Assembly (NCBI GenBank): GCA_003455945.1
Contig: DMPQ01000039.1
Span: 17,745-23,298 of the forward strand
Origin: Planctomycetaceae bacterium
GTDB taxonomy: Bacteria > Planctomycetota > Planctomycetia > Pirellulales > Pirellulaceae
Reading direction: 5' to 3'
DNA length: 5,554 bases
The position numbers and the translations under genes were made by a program. Below the pieces are notes generated by a model. The model ran no database searches, was not told where the DNA came from, and saw only the letters and a program-made list of their open reading frames with translations. Shown in pieces: positions 5,534 to 5,554 of the stretch (position 1 is the stretch's first letter; each line of letters opens with the position of its first letter).

Positions 5534-5554
5534 CCGACGAGCCCCAGGGGACAT

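Noticed and set aside
4868..5554. A 228-codon minus-strand frame running over the 86-aa gene and beyond
   Set aside because: Its first part is the antisense of a gene with a good ribosome binding site; the rest is Arg-rich low-complexity sequence without a start signal.

Overview
The window is GC-rich bacterial DNA with strong G/C preference at third codon positions. Gene content suggests a planctomycete: PAS/GAF/receiver signalling proteins, a membrane-anchored metallophosphoesterase with an N-terminal helical region, and a short protein of a kind I associate with planctomycete genomes. That assignment rests on remembered similarity, not a search. No tRNA, rRNA, CRISPR array, insertion sequence or integrase gene is visible.

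Layout. 1-264 is non-coding apart from a possible first few codons of a gene leaving to the left; it holds short AAAGTTCG-type repeats and two overlapping hairpins. 265-603 (+) encodes a 112-residue protein of unknown function. 717-1508 (+) is a complete type I methionine aminopeptidase. It converges on a metallophosphoesterase gene (2916-1555, -), with 46 bases and a possible shared terminator hairpin between the stops. Upstream of the phosphoesterase on the same strand is a signalling locus (4749-3004, -). 4818-5272 has no convincing gene, and 5273-5533 (+) encodes an 86-residue protein divergent from the signalling locus.

The most notable point is the signalling locus. Two open frames, PAS (stop at 4126-4128) and GAF plus receiver (ATG at 4107), lie in exactly the same frame. 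A single TAG separates them, followed by six codons that read as ordinary linker. Together they look like one protein of about 580 residues: degenerate receiver, PAS, GAF, degenerate histidine-kinase dimerisation helices, receiver. It has no ATPase domain. The amber codon sits in the helical linker between PAS and GAF. It may be a nonsense mutation, a sequencing error, a readthrough site, or a real split into two proteins. The locus has its own promoter-like sequence (TTGTTG, 17 bp, TATACT), a strong ribosome binding site pointing to a GTG start at 4749, and three helically phased CGGTGA boxes upstream.

The signalling locus and the phosphoesterase are codirectional with an 87-base gap, so cotranscription is possible but not shown. 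The other genes are housekeeping or unknown and have no evident functional link to it.
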